33,470 nucleotides of DNA from Saprospiraceae bacterium (lineage in GTDB: Bacteria > Bacteroidota > Bacteroidia > Chitinophagales > Saprospiraceae), in assembly GCA_020628095.1 (NCBI GenBank), contig JAHDFP010000025.1:1-33470 (forward strand). Reading direction: 5' to 3'. Every line of letters starts with the position of its first letter. Position 1 is the first letter of the stretch. Below, one piece after another: positions 26,274 to 33,470 of the stretch. The notes under the pieces are model-generated. The model made no database searches. It was not told where the DNA came from and saw only the letters and a list, made by a program, of their open reading frames with translations. A program made the translations under genes and the position numbers.

Positions 26274-27248
26274 ATGAAGAAATTAATTATATGGAGCTTA
26301 ATTGTTGTGTCTGCTATATCTTGTGCAGATGAGGAGTTAGGTCCAATACTTACATTTGAGAAGGCGACGATAGGGGGGTATATAAGATTAGTGGAGTTAT
26401 ATAATGGAGAATATGACTTTAACGAACCTCAAACCGCAGTGTATGATTACGAAGTGGATTTTGTAGATAGCGATAAGGGTAATCTTGTTACAGAGTACGT
26501 TCTTAATGTGGCTTTCGTGGATAATACACCATCTAATGGTCTTAATAGCTTAGATCAAGTAGAATATAAAAGATTTGATGCTTCGCAATTTGCTGATTCG
26601 CGAAACGGGAATAAGGGTATTAGAGTGATGATACCTTTATCAGAAGCATTAGCAATATTTAGTTTGAGTGCAGATGATGTCCTTGGTGGAGATCAGTTGG
26701 CCTTTTTTGGTTCAGTAATACTAGAAGATGGTACGACTTACTCTTCTGGAAATTCTACTGGAACAGTCAGAGGATCTGCTTTTCAGGGATACTTTGATTT
26801 TAATGCGACACTAACTTGTCCTCAGCCTGCTGACAAATTTGTAGGTGATTATATGCTTACATTCGAAGGTGATAATGGATTGGGTTATGGCCCTCCTTAT
26901 GACGAAGGTGTGGTTACCATTACAGCTGTACCAGGATCTGGTACATTGAGAGAGTTTCAAGCACCAGTACTACCGGCTATCGGTCCTTTTGGTCCTTATA
27001 CAACGCGTTTTGATATGGTATGTGATCGTGCCGTATTCGTTTTGATGGACACTAATGGCCTCGGTTGTGGTGGTGGTGGAATCCAGTTTGGTCCTGCGCT
27101 TGATGATAATAAAATTGCTATAGGTGGACCTTTAGACTTGACAGATGAGTCTAGAATAGAATTAATATTCAATGAGGGATTCGCTAATGGTGGGTGTGCA
27201 GGTCAAACAGGAGACACTAATACCAAAATAATATTGACTAAAATATAA
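26274..27248 (+). CDS. Surface lipoprotein, third gene of module B
   Basis: The product is 324 residues. A lipoprotein signal ends SAISC (Cys17) followed by ADEELG. The acidic run just after the lipidated cysteine resembles the Bacteroidota surface lipoprotein export signal, so exposure on the cell surface is likely. The N-terminal half (about 25-175) is an all-beta region resembling Ig/cadherin-like sandwiches. The C-terminal half opens at a cysteine (LTCPQP) and has FVGDYMLTFEG, a glycine-rich GLGCGGGG segment and four cysteines that could pair. I recognise no named family. It ends the SusC/SusD operon, 23 bases after the SusD gene and just before a strong terminator. By position it is the counterpart of the 275-residue lipoprotein of module A. 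Confidence 0.83.
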   Translation: MKKLIIWSLIVVSAISCADEELGPILTFEKATIGGYIRLVELYNGEYDFNEPQTAVYDYEVDFVDSDKGNLVTEYVLNVAFVDNTPSNGLNSLDQVEYKRFDASQFADSRNGNKGIRVMIPLSEALAIFSLSADDVLGGDQLAFFGSVILEDGTTYSSGNSTGTVRGSAFQGYFDFNATLTCPQPADKFVGDYMLTFEGDNGLGYGPPYDEGVVTITAVPGSGTLREFQAPVLPAIGPFGPYTTRFDMVCDRAVFVLMDTNGLGCGGGGIQFGPALDDNKIAIGGPLDLTDESRIELIFNEGFANGGCAGQTGDTNTKIILTKI

Positions 27249-27278
27249 GAAAGTCGTTCTCTTCTAAAAAAATTATCG

Positions 27279-27310
27279 AAGGCGTCCCTATAACATAGGG
27301 ACGCCTTTTC
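27279..27310 (+). terminator. Rho-independent terminator closing module B
   Basis: A 13-base-pair perfect stem (AAGGCGTCCCTAT at 27279-27291 with ATAGGGACGCCTT at 27295-27307) has a 3-base loop and a short T-rich tail (TTTTCTTATT). It lies 30 bases after the stop of the 324-residue lipoprotein gene. Confidence 0.92.
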
Positions 27311-27337
27311 TTATTATAAAGCATCTAACCGAAAGTC

Positions 27338-27345
27338 TACCTTTG
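27338..27345 (+). promoter_or_regulatory. Putative -7 promoter element overlapping the arylsulfotransferase start
   Basis: TACCTTTG matches TAnnTTTG exactly and lies 31 bases after the module B stem. Its last base is the G of the GTG start used in the CDS call. If it is functional, transcription begins inside the annotated reading frame and the true start would be further downstream, for example the TTG at 27363. No TTG -33 box is evident. Confidence 0.35.
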
Positions 27346-28949
27346 TGAAATTCTTATTTCCATTGCCTAAAATTATTCCTTCTCTTATACTATTTGCATG
27401 TGGTCTATTATGTTCTGGTCAGGATAGAACGGTAGGGCTTCTGGTGAATGAAGAAGGAGTAACAGATGGTTATGTGCTATATGTTCCTATTAACTATACC
27501 GATACCTATCTTATCAATAATTGTGGTCAGGTCATTAATGTTTGGCAAAGTGATTTTTTACCTGGTTTAGCAGGTTATCTCGATAACGAAGCCAATCTGG
27601 TAAGAAGTGGGAACGGAACGACTAATCAGTTTCAGGCAGCGGGTAGGGGAGGTATTATAGAAAAATGGAATTGGCGGTCTGAGCTTCTGTACCGATTAGA
27701 GTTACATAATGATAATTACTGCCAGCACCATGACATAGAGCTATTGCCTAATGGAAATATATTGGCCATTCTATGGGAAAGAATAGAAAAAGAGGAGGCA
27801 ATAGATAATGGTAGAAACCCGGCACTAATCAGAAATGAAATATGGTCAGAAAAAATCGTAGAGATAAAACCCATCTTGCCAGATAGTTTTGAGGTCGTAT
27901 GGGAGTGGCGATTGATGGATCATATTATTCAAGACTTTGATTCCACAAGATTGAACTTTGGAGAAATCGCCAGTCACCCTAAAAAGATTGATTTTAATTA
28001 TGCGAGTAATGATAATAGAGATTGGGTACATATTAATTCTATTGACTACAGTCTGGCACTAGACCAGATCGTTCTGTCTCCCAGAAATTATGACGAAATA
28101 TGGGTTATAGATCATAGCATTACCTCCAGCGAAGCTTCTACAGAAAAGGGTGATTTGTTGTTCAGATGGGGAAATCCAGCTACTACAAGATTGGCATCAG
28201 GCAAGCTACTGGATGGACAACATGATATAGAGTTTGTAGAAGATGGTGCTTTTCTCCTATTTAATAATAACTCGGAAAGTGGAATTGAGTCTTCTATTCT
28301 TAAAATCTTTCCTGAAATAGATGCATCAGGCAACTATATGATAGAAGAAGATACCTTTAAGCTAGCTGGGCCACCAGAGTTTCTTTTAGAGAATAGAGAG
28401 GTGGATATAAGTTCTGATATACTTTCTAACATAGAGATAATGGAAAACGGGAATATATTCGTTAACTCAGGAGCTAGAACAGATTTACGCGAGTTTTCCA
28501 GTGATGGGGAATTGTTATGGCATTATAAAGGAACAGTTTCTCTTTTTGGTCCGATTCTGCAAGGGGCGATGATCAGCGGACAGTGTTTCCGAGCGGATAA
28601 ATATAAGAGTGATGATGTTAGATTTTTGGGGAAGGACTTATCCATAAAAGCCGAAAATATAGAACTGCAGCCTCTAGAAATAGATTGTTCTATCGGAACA
28701 TCGGTGGATGAAGAAGTTTTATTAGAATGGCATATAAGGAAAGATGCACAACAAAAGTTAGTCGAAATTAGTACCAGTCTCAATGATGAATGCGAACTTA
28801 TATTAATGGATATGAATGCGCAGAAGATTTGCTCGGATAGATTTAGAAAAACCAAAACATTTTGTTTTGATGACTTTGCCACTGGTATTTATGTATTATG
28901 TATTAAATCCAAAAGTCTGTTTTCTGCAAAAAAGATCTTTTTGAATTAG
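27345..28949 (+). CDS. Arylsulfotransferase (ASST)-like secreted protein with probable T9SS domain
   Basis: With the GTG start at 27345 the product is 534 residues; a TTG at 27363 would give 528. A signal peptide ends near LLCSGQ (26). The body is a beta-propeller of the arylsulfotransferase family, which moves sulfate from phenolic sulfate esters to phenols. Family features are YCQHHDIELLPNGNILAILW (125-144, His128/His129), DWVHINSIDY (226-235, His229), EIWVIDHS, DLLFRWGNP (Arg274) and GQHDIEFV (His293). Which histidine is the sulfo-acceptor needs an alignment. The last 75 residues (about 458-534: KLVEISTSLN..., CSDRF, FATGIYVLCIKS, KKIFLN) resemble a T9SS sorting domain, predicting secretion. 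It follows the module B terminator, and its stop codon overlaps that of the convergent VCBS gene. Family membership is well supported; activity and donor are unknown. Confidence 0.88.
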   Translation: MKFLFPLPKIIPSLILFACGLLCSGQDRTVGLLVNEEGVTDGYVLYVPINYTDTYLINNCGQVINVWQSDFLPGLAGYLDNEANLVRSGNGTTNQFQAAGRGGIIEKWNWRSELLYRLELHNDNYCQHHDIELLPNGNILAILWERIEKEEAIDNGRNPALIRNEIWSEKIVEIKPILPDSFEVVWEWRLMDHIIQDFDSTRLNFGEIASHPKKIDFNYASNDNRDWVHINSIDYSLALDQIVLSPRNYDEIWVIDHSITSSEASTEKGDLLFRWGNPATTRLASGKLLDGQHDIEFVEDGAFLLFNNNSESGIESSILKIFPEIDASGNYMIEEDTFKLAGPPEFLLENREVDISSDILSNIEIMENGNIFVNSGARTDLREFSSDGELLWHYKGTVSLFGPILQGAMISGQCFRADKYKSDDVRFLGKDLSIKAENIELQPLEIDCSIGTSVDEEVLLEWHIRKDAQQKLVEISTSLNDECELILMDMNAQKICSDRFRKTKTFCFDDFATGIYVLCIKSKSLFSAKKIFLN

Positions 28950-31900
28950 TATGAGAATAACTTGGGTATATTATCATTGACACCAAATAGAAGATAATCA
29001 CCATCCCCGATCTGGAAATCAATTACAGATTTGACATTGTCACCTAAGGGAATAAGTCCATCAGTTCTGGTGGTCAATCTATTGCCATCAGAAAATAATA
29101 TTATCCCTTGCGTGTAATCTAACCTTGGTGTTTCTACTTCTGTATTGTAGATGTTACCACAGATGATAACGTCCTTGTATCCGTCCTTGTTTATATCCAC
29201 CGATAGTCCATCTAAGATGGGTAAGGACTGAGCCTCTATAGGTAGATATTGTAAGGCAAACTGTCCGCTGCCTTCATTGACTAACAATAAAGATCGGAAC
29301 TCATTGACCTCCTTAGTGTATGCGTCATCCAGATTAGTATAGACCTCTTCTATGCTCGCCTTAGCGAATAGATCATAACTGGGAAACTTCTCCTTGATAA
29401 AAGGCATCTGGTCAGAGGAGCACTCGCGACCACGTAATGGAACGTAATCATCTTTATATTTTTTGGACAACACAATGTCTAAAGTGCCTGTATCATCAAA
29501 ATCATGAGCATGCACTCTGAAAGGTTTTTCTTGATCTGCCGTGTATTTGCTGTTGAGTCCCAGATTGCCTATGACATAATCTTGTAGGTTGTCGTTATTG
29601 ATGTCAGTTTCTGTTATACTATACCACCATCCTTTGAGATTTTTTGTTTGCGGTATGTGTACTAGTTTTAGTTTACCCTGTTGATTTTCGAAAAAACCTA
29701 TTTCCCCCCATTCAGCAACAGCAATGACATCAGTCCAGCTGTCACCGTTGAAATCGGTGGCTACAACATCATTGATAATACCAAAGTCTTTTAGCTCTGG
29801 CATGTAATCATCTGTACGATCTGTGAGATGACCAGATTCATTTTTATAAAAGAACGAAGGCGCGGCTAAAGGATATTTTTGTGGGACTATTCTATTTCCT
29901 ACAAGTATGTCTTGATAGCCATCTTTATCTATATCTATGGAGATGCAAGTGCCAGAGCTGTAAGCGTCAGATAAGAAGTCGGCCGACTTCTCATAGGCAT
30001 CATTCCCGTCATTGATATATAATTTATTTTGGTATAGTTGATTCCCTGCACCGCGGCTGTTGCCTCCGCTGACGACAAAGAGATCAAGGTCACCATCATT
30101 TTCCAAGTCAAAGAACTCACCTCTTATATCTTCACTCAACTTGTCCGCATTCATGTCCTCACATGGTAGATTCTTAAGGTGGCTCCCTTCTGTCTTAAAT
30201 ATTTTGCTGGGCTGACCTGTCGCGCCTGGCATGAAAATATAGGTGCTCCCTTGGTTATTTGTAGATCGACTTATCTTAGGACCTATCGTACTTTGCTTAT
30301 AGGGTAATAATATCTCTTCGGCAAAATCATTGTAATCATTCTCTGTATGCTTACCGAATAGTTTGATCGTGCCCAGGCTTTTTCTTTCTACGTATTTGTC
30401 ATTTTGGATTTTGTGATTCTTTGTGTTTCCGCTTTTGATTTTTGATAGGTCGATAGTTTGATTGGCTTTTAGATTGGTAAGTATAGAACTACTTTTGTTG
30501 CTTATGTCGGTGACTACTATACTATCTATCAGATTGTTTTCTCCTATACCGAACGAAAGAATAGGCTGGCAAGCACTCATATATCCTCTGACCCTATTGA
30601 GCTCGCCATATTGCATTTTGCCATTATAGTATATTGCGACATTAGAGTAGCTCTCAGTCTTAGGATGGACAATGTTAATGTAGTTACGTTGCTTACTGTC
30701 GGATGATTTGTTCTCTATGAGGAAGGCGGTCTGGTCTATGTTGTTGACGACGAGATCTATGTCACCGTCATTGTCTAGGTCGCCGTATGTAGCACCGTTA
30801 GAGTAGGAGGGGGCTGATAACCCAGAGGAATTAGTTATGTCATTAAAGTCACTTAGTGATTCTTGTGCGTATAGTATATTACTGAGTTTTTCTTCTGGCA
30901 TTTCGTCGTACAAGCGTTGCTTGATATCGATAGGGACTTGGTTGTTGTATTTCTTTTTTTCTGCGGTGACTTTGTTTTTAAAATCGTTATCCAATGCGTA
31001 CTTACGATAACCGTTAGTCACATAGATGTCCTTGAGTCCATCATAATCAAAGTCCGCAATTAACCCAGCCCAACTCCAATCCGTATTTGCCAGACCACAT
31101 AACTGGGAAACATTATTATAGCCATTATGTCCATCGGCAATCAAGAGACTATTGAACATGTATTGATAAGGAAACGAGAGGGTCTTAGTGAGATAATCAA
31201 AAGCGGATGTGTTCATGCTGGCCATGAGGGTTTTCGATCTATAGTGATCTCTGGACGCCATATCAAGTACATATAGGTCCTGACGCCCATCATTATTTAT
31301 ATCATTGGCATCGACACCCATTCCGAAAAATGAAATTTGCTTCGTCTTTTGTTTAATCTGATTTCTGAATACACCTTTTCCATTATTGATGTACATCGCA
31401 TCAGGTATATAATAATCATTGGCCATGTATATATCTAATGCTCCATCTTGATTAAGGTCTGTGACCACGAGACCTAAACCAAAGGATGGTGTCAGTAATC
31501 CAGATTCTTTAGTCTGATTGATGTAGCGACCTTGTTCGTTGATGTACATTTGCGAACTGTTGCGCATCAGGCTTGCTTCGCTTTTTGATACAATAGAAAA
31601 GAAATCATTGACACCAAAACCATAAGCCTCGGCTTCGTTCATAACGATACAGTCCAGATCTCCATCGCCATCAAAATCTGCAAATGCAGACTGCGTGCTT
31701 ATACCTTTGTCATCGAGACCGTATTCAGCAGCTGATTCGCTAAAAGTCAGATTCCCGTTATTAATGTATAATAGGTTAGGTCTGTTATGATGTTCGTGAG
31801 GTCCGCCTTGTGATACATAGATATCCATCCAGCCGTCCTGATTGATATCGCAAAACGTCACGCCATTGGACCATTTCTTATTCGCATTGATACCCGCCTT

Positions 31901-32242
31901 ATCGGATATATCCTCAAACTGCAATTTTCCTTTATTGAGATAGAGCTTATTATCTCCTTGGTTGGAGCAGAAGAATATATCCTGCAAGCCATCATTATTA
32001 ATATCTTCTATCCCGACACCCGCACCATTATAGAAGTAATCAAAATCAAACAGATTGAACTTAGTATTCATATCTGCGGTCAAGTCATTACTAAAAGTAA
32101 TACCACTATGACTTTGTGGTACAAATCGAAAAAGCATCTCATCCACAGAGGTCTCGTCCATCCCTTTATCAGTGCTACATCCAGACGCAATGATCACAAT
32201 CATTATGTAATAGCCTAAGACGCGACTTTTATACTCATGCAT
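28946..32242 (-). CDS. VCBS/FG-GAP repeat lipoprotein with ASPIC/UnbV domain
   Basis: The 1098-residue product has a lipoprotein signal ending IIASGC (Cys22), followed by STDKGMDE. The rest is a chain of FG-GAP/VCBS beta-propeller repeats with at least 13 acidic calcium loops, such as DINNDGLQD (80-88), DINQDGWMD, DFDGDGDLD, DLNQDGALD, DFDYDGLKD, DLDNDGDID, DIDKDGYQD and DINKDGYKD. An ASPIC/UnbV domain lies at about 520-600, with RGYMSACQPILSFGIG, and splits the propeller into two halves of roughly 490 residues. It resembles CRTAC1-type proteins, often found beside SusC/SusD genes in Bacteroidota. It is probably surface-exposed and binds carbohydrate or protein ligands. ATG at 32242 has AAGAAGA just upstream. 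The 3' end overlaps the arylsulfotransferase stop codon by 4 bases on the opposite strand. Confidence 0.93.
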   Translation of the reverse strand: MHEYKSRVLGYYIMIVIIASGCSTDKGMDETSVDEMLFRFVPQSHSGITFSNDLTADMNTKFNLFDFDYFYNGAGVGIEDINNDGLQDIFFCSNQGDNKLYLNKGKLQFEDISDKAGINANKKWSNGVTFCDINQDGWMDIYVSQGGPHEHHNRPNLLYINNGNLTFSESAAEYGLDDKGISTQSAFADFDGDGDLDCIVMNEAEAYGFGVNDFFSIVSKSEASLMRNSSQMYINEQGRYINQTKESGLLTPSFGLGLVVTDLNQDGALDIYMANDYYIPDAMYINNGKGVFRNQIKQKTKQISFFGMGVDANDINNDGRQDLYVLDMASRDHYRSKTLMASMNTSAFDYLTKTLSFPYQYMFNSLLIADGHNGYNNVSQLCGLANTDWSWAGLIADFDYDGLKDIYVTNGYRKYALDNDFKNKVTAEKKKYNNQVPIDIKQRLYDEMPEEKLSNILYAQESLSDFNDITNSSGLSAPSYSNGATYGDLDNDGDIDLVVNNIDQTAFLIENKSSDSKQRNYINIVHPKTESYSNVAIYYNGKMQYGELNRVRGYMSACQPILSFGIGENNLIDSIVVTDISNKSSSILTNLKANQTIDLSKIKSGNTKNHKIQNDKYVERKSLGTIKLFGKHTENDYNDFAEEILLPYKQSTIGPKISRSTNNQGSTYIFMPGATGQPSKIFKTEGSHLKNLPCEDMNADKLSEDIRGEFFDLENDGDLDLFVVSGGNSRGAGNQLYQNKLYINDGNDAYEKSADFLSDAYSSGTCISIDIDKDGYQDILVGNRIVPQKYPLAAPSFFYKNESGHLTDRTDDYMPELKDFGIINDVVATDFNGDSWTDVIAVAEWGEIGFFENQQGKLKLVHIPQTKNLKGWWYSITETDINNDNLQDYVIGNLGLNSKYTADQEKPFRVHAHDFDDTGTLDIVLSKKYKDDYVPLRGRECSSDQMPFIKEKFPSYDLFAKASIEEVYTNLDDAYTKEVNEFRSLLLVNEGSGQFALQYLPIEAQSLPILDGLSVDINKDGYKDVIICGNIYNTEVETPRLDYTQGIILFSDGNRLTTRTDGLIPLGDNVKSVIDFQIGDGDYLLFGVNDNIPKLFSY

Positions 32243-32428
32243 TCTTCTTGATTCGATTTTTATCTGATTTTTTAATGATCGTATAAAAATACTTCAATTT
32301 AATCTGTGTGACGATCTTATTAAAGCTAAAAACCGAGAGTCCGAATCTGGATGATCATTGCTTACAACGCTTTCTGGACCAAATAGATATGGTAAGATTT
32401 TTGAAGACTTATTAAGAATATTTATAAT

Positions 32429-33325
32429 ATGTTGGAAGCCATTCATCTTTACCTTGAGTATTTGGAGTTTCAGAAGAAATATTCTCGTCATACATTGATC
32501 TCTTATAAGAATGATCTTGTGCAGTTTGCTGATTACTGCGTGGCGTATTACCCAGAGACTGAGATGTCCTCTATTAATCATCTGATGATAAGATCTTGGA
32601 TGGTTTCATTAGTGGACAAAGGTATAGTGGCTAAGTCTATCAATAGGAAGCTGTCAGCTCTAAGGTCTTTTTTTAACTATCAGAAAAAGATAGGTTCTGT
32701 CTTATCTAATCCCACTCTCAAAGTCATCGCACCCAAAATACCCAAAAGATTACCGCAATATCTGCAAGAAGGTCAAATTGAGAAGTTATTGCAATACAAG
32801 CCCACAGAAGAGTTCCCTGATGTAAGAAACATGCTGATCATTGAGTTTCTATATATGACGGGTATCAGACGATCTGAGATTATTACGCTGAAAGATCAGG
32901 ACGTAGATGTGGCTAATCAGGTAATCAAGGTAATAGGTAAGGGGAATAAGGAACGCGTTATACCTGTGTCGAGAGACCTGTTAGACAAGGTGAGTCAGTA
33001 TAAGGAGGTTCGTTCTACCTATTTTGAAGATCAGAACTTGCCAGGATTGCTCTTTGTTACCGATAAAGGCAAGGCTCTATATCCCAAGTTTGTCTTTAAT
33101 ACCGTAAAAACTTATCTATCGATGGTCACCAGCATGAAAAAGAAATCACCTCATGTGCTCAGGCATAGTTTCGCCACTCATCTGATGAATGGCGGCGCAG
33201 ACCTCAATGCTGTCAAGGAATTACTGGGACACGCGAATCTAGCGGCTACGCAGGTGTATACTCATAACTCTATAGAAAGACTGAAAGAAACCTATAAGAA
33301 AGCGCACCCAAAGTCGAGTAATTAG
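32429..33325 (+). CDS. xerC: Xer-type tyrosine recombinase
   Basis: The 298-residue product is a site-specific recombinase of the XerC/XerD group that resolves chromosome dimers at dif. An N-terminal SAM-like DNA-binding domain spans about 1-90 (YSRHTLISYKNDLVQF). The catalytic domain has Arg147 (GIRRSE), Lys171 (GKGNKER), His242 and Arg245 (PHVLRHSFATH), His268 (LLGHAN) and the nucleophile Tyr277 (VYTHNS). All six key residues are present and the length (298) is that of Xer proteins, not of mobile-element integrases. In other Bacteroidota a related Xer gene sits upstream of a tRNA-Thr/tuf region, as here. Whether it is XerC or XerD cannot be settled from sequence alone; the symbol reflects the common annotation for this position. 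Confidence 0.93.
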   Translation: MLEAIHLYLEYLEFQKKYSRHTLISYKNDLVQFADYCVAYYPETEMSSINHLMIRSWMVSLVDKGIVAKSINRKLSALRSFFNYQKKIGSVLSNPTLKVIAPKIPKRLPQYLQEGQIEKLLQYKPTEEFPDVRNMLIIEFLYMTGIRRSEIITLKDQDVDVANQVIKVIGKGNKERVIPVSRDLLDKVSQYKEVRSTYFEDQNLPGLLFVTDKGKALYPKFVFNTVKTYLSMVTSMKKKSPHVLRHSFATHLMNGGADLNAVKELLGHANLAATQVYTHNSIERLKETYKKAHPKSSN

Positions 33326-33375
33326 GCTGGATACAAAATTTTTATATCAATATTTACATATATACGAAAAATGCC

Positions 33376-33383
33376 TATTTTTG
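33376..33383 (+). promoter_or_regulatory. Putative promoter of the tRNA-Thr gene
   Basis: TATTTTTG matches the TAnnTTTG -7 consensus and lies 37 bases before the tRNA. An AT-rich TTTACA (33353-33358) lies 17 bases upstream and could serve as a -33-type element, although it does not contain TTG. Confidence 0.5.
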
Positions 33384-33419
33384 CATTCGCTTTGAAGAAA
33401 GCTATGACATTTTGTCAAT

Positions 33420-33470
33420 GCCGATGTAGCTCAGTTGGCCAGAGCAGCTGATTTGTAATCAGCGGGTCGG
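33420..33470 (+). tRNA. tRNA-Thr (anticodon UGU), 3' end cut by the window
   Basis: The first 51 bases of a tRNA are present: acceptor strand GCCGATG, TA, D arm GCTC...GAGC, anticodon stem GCTGA/TCAGC (33447-33451 and 33459-33463) around the loop TTTGTAA. The anticodon TGT at 33454-33456 reads ACA, so the amino acid is threonine. The T arm and 3' acceptor half lie beyond the window. It is 94 bases after the Xer gene. Confidence 0.93.

Noticed and set aside
11458-28949. Classical polysaccharide utilisation locus
   Set aside because: No glycoside hydrolase, lyase, carbohydrate esterase, sulfatase or hybrid regulator is encoded anywhere in the region.
29935-32218. Open frames antisense or out of frame within the VCBS gene
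   Set aside because: They overlap a strongly supported long gene, have no family features and reflect the codon bias of the acidic repeats.
32429-33470. Tyrosine recombinase next to a tRNA as an integrative element with an attachment site
   Set aside because: The protein has housekeeping Xer length and motifs, there are no cargo genes, and no repeat of the tRNA sequence is seen in the window.

Overview
The window is chromosomal DNA of a member of the phylum Bacteroidota, probably a Saprospira/Lewinella-like marine lineage; the lineage is an inference from gene content and no marker was compared. Support comes from two SusC/SusD outer-membrane pairs, lipoproteins with Bacteroidota-type signals, secreted proteins ending in type IX secretion (T9SS) sorting domains, TAnnTTTG-type -7 promoter elements with almost no Shine-Dalgarno sequences, and moderately AT-rich DNA.

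Left part (1-11340), mostly core genes. It starts with a small possibly decayed ORF, then an acetyl-CoA acetyltransferase (minus strand), a secreted DUF6794-like protein and topA (plus strand). A HigBA toxin-antitoxin pair and the operon surE - small membrane protein - lpxB follow on the minus strand. Next are hemH (plus), the phospholipid pair cdsA-psd (minus) and pdxJ (plus). These genes serve lipid A, phosphatidylethanolamine, haem, vitamin B6 and DNA topology functions.

Middle part (11458-28949), all on the plus strand, is the accessory region. Module A is SusC (1010 aa), SusD/RagB (492 aa) and a Calx-beta-like lipoprotein (275 aa), closed by a strong hairpin terminator. After the terminator come a T9SS-secreted subtilisin-family protease and a tightly coupled secreted protein. 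Module B is a second SusC (1082 aa), a SusD-like_2 lipoprotein (579 aa) and a third lipoprotein (324 aa), closed by another strong terminator. It is followed by an arylsulfotransferase-like protein with a probable T9SS C-terminal domain. The recurring order is TonB-dependent transporter, SusD lid, third surface lipoprotein, terminator, secreted enzyme. No glycoside hydrolase, polysaccharide lyase, sulfatase or dedicated regulator is present, so this is not a classical polysaccharide utilisation locus; peptide or sulfated aromatic substrates are possible but unproven.

Right part (28946-33470). A 1098-residue lipoprotein with VCBS/FG-GAP calcium loops and an ASPIC/UnbV domain lies on the minus strand, its stop codon overlapping that of the arylsulfotransferase gene. 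A Xer-type tyrosine recombinase and the first 51 bases of a tRNA-Thr(UGU), cut by the window edge, follow on the plus strand. No CRISPR array, insertion sequence, rRNA or prophage was seen, and no gene-free gap exceeds 300 bases.
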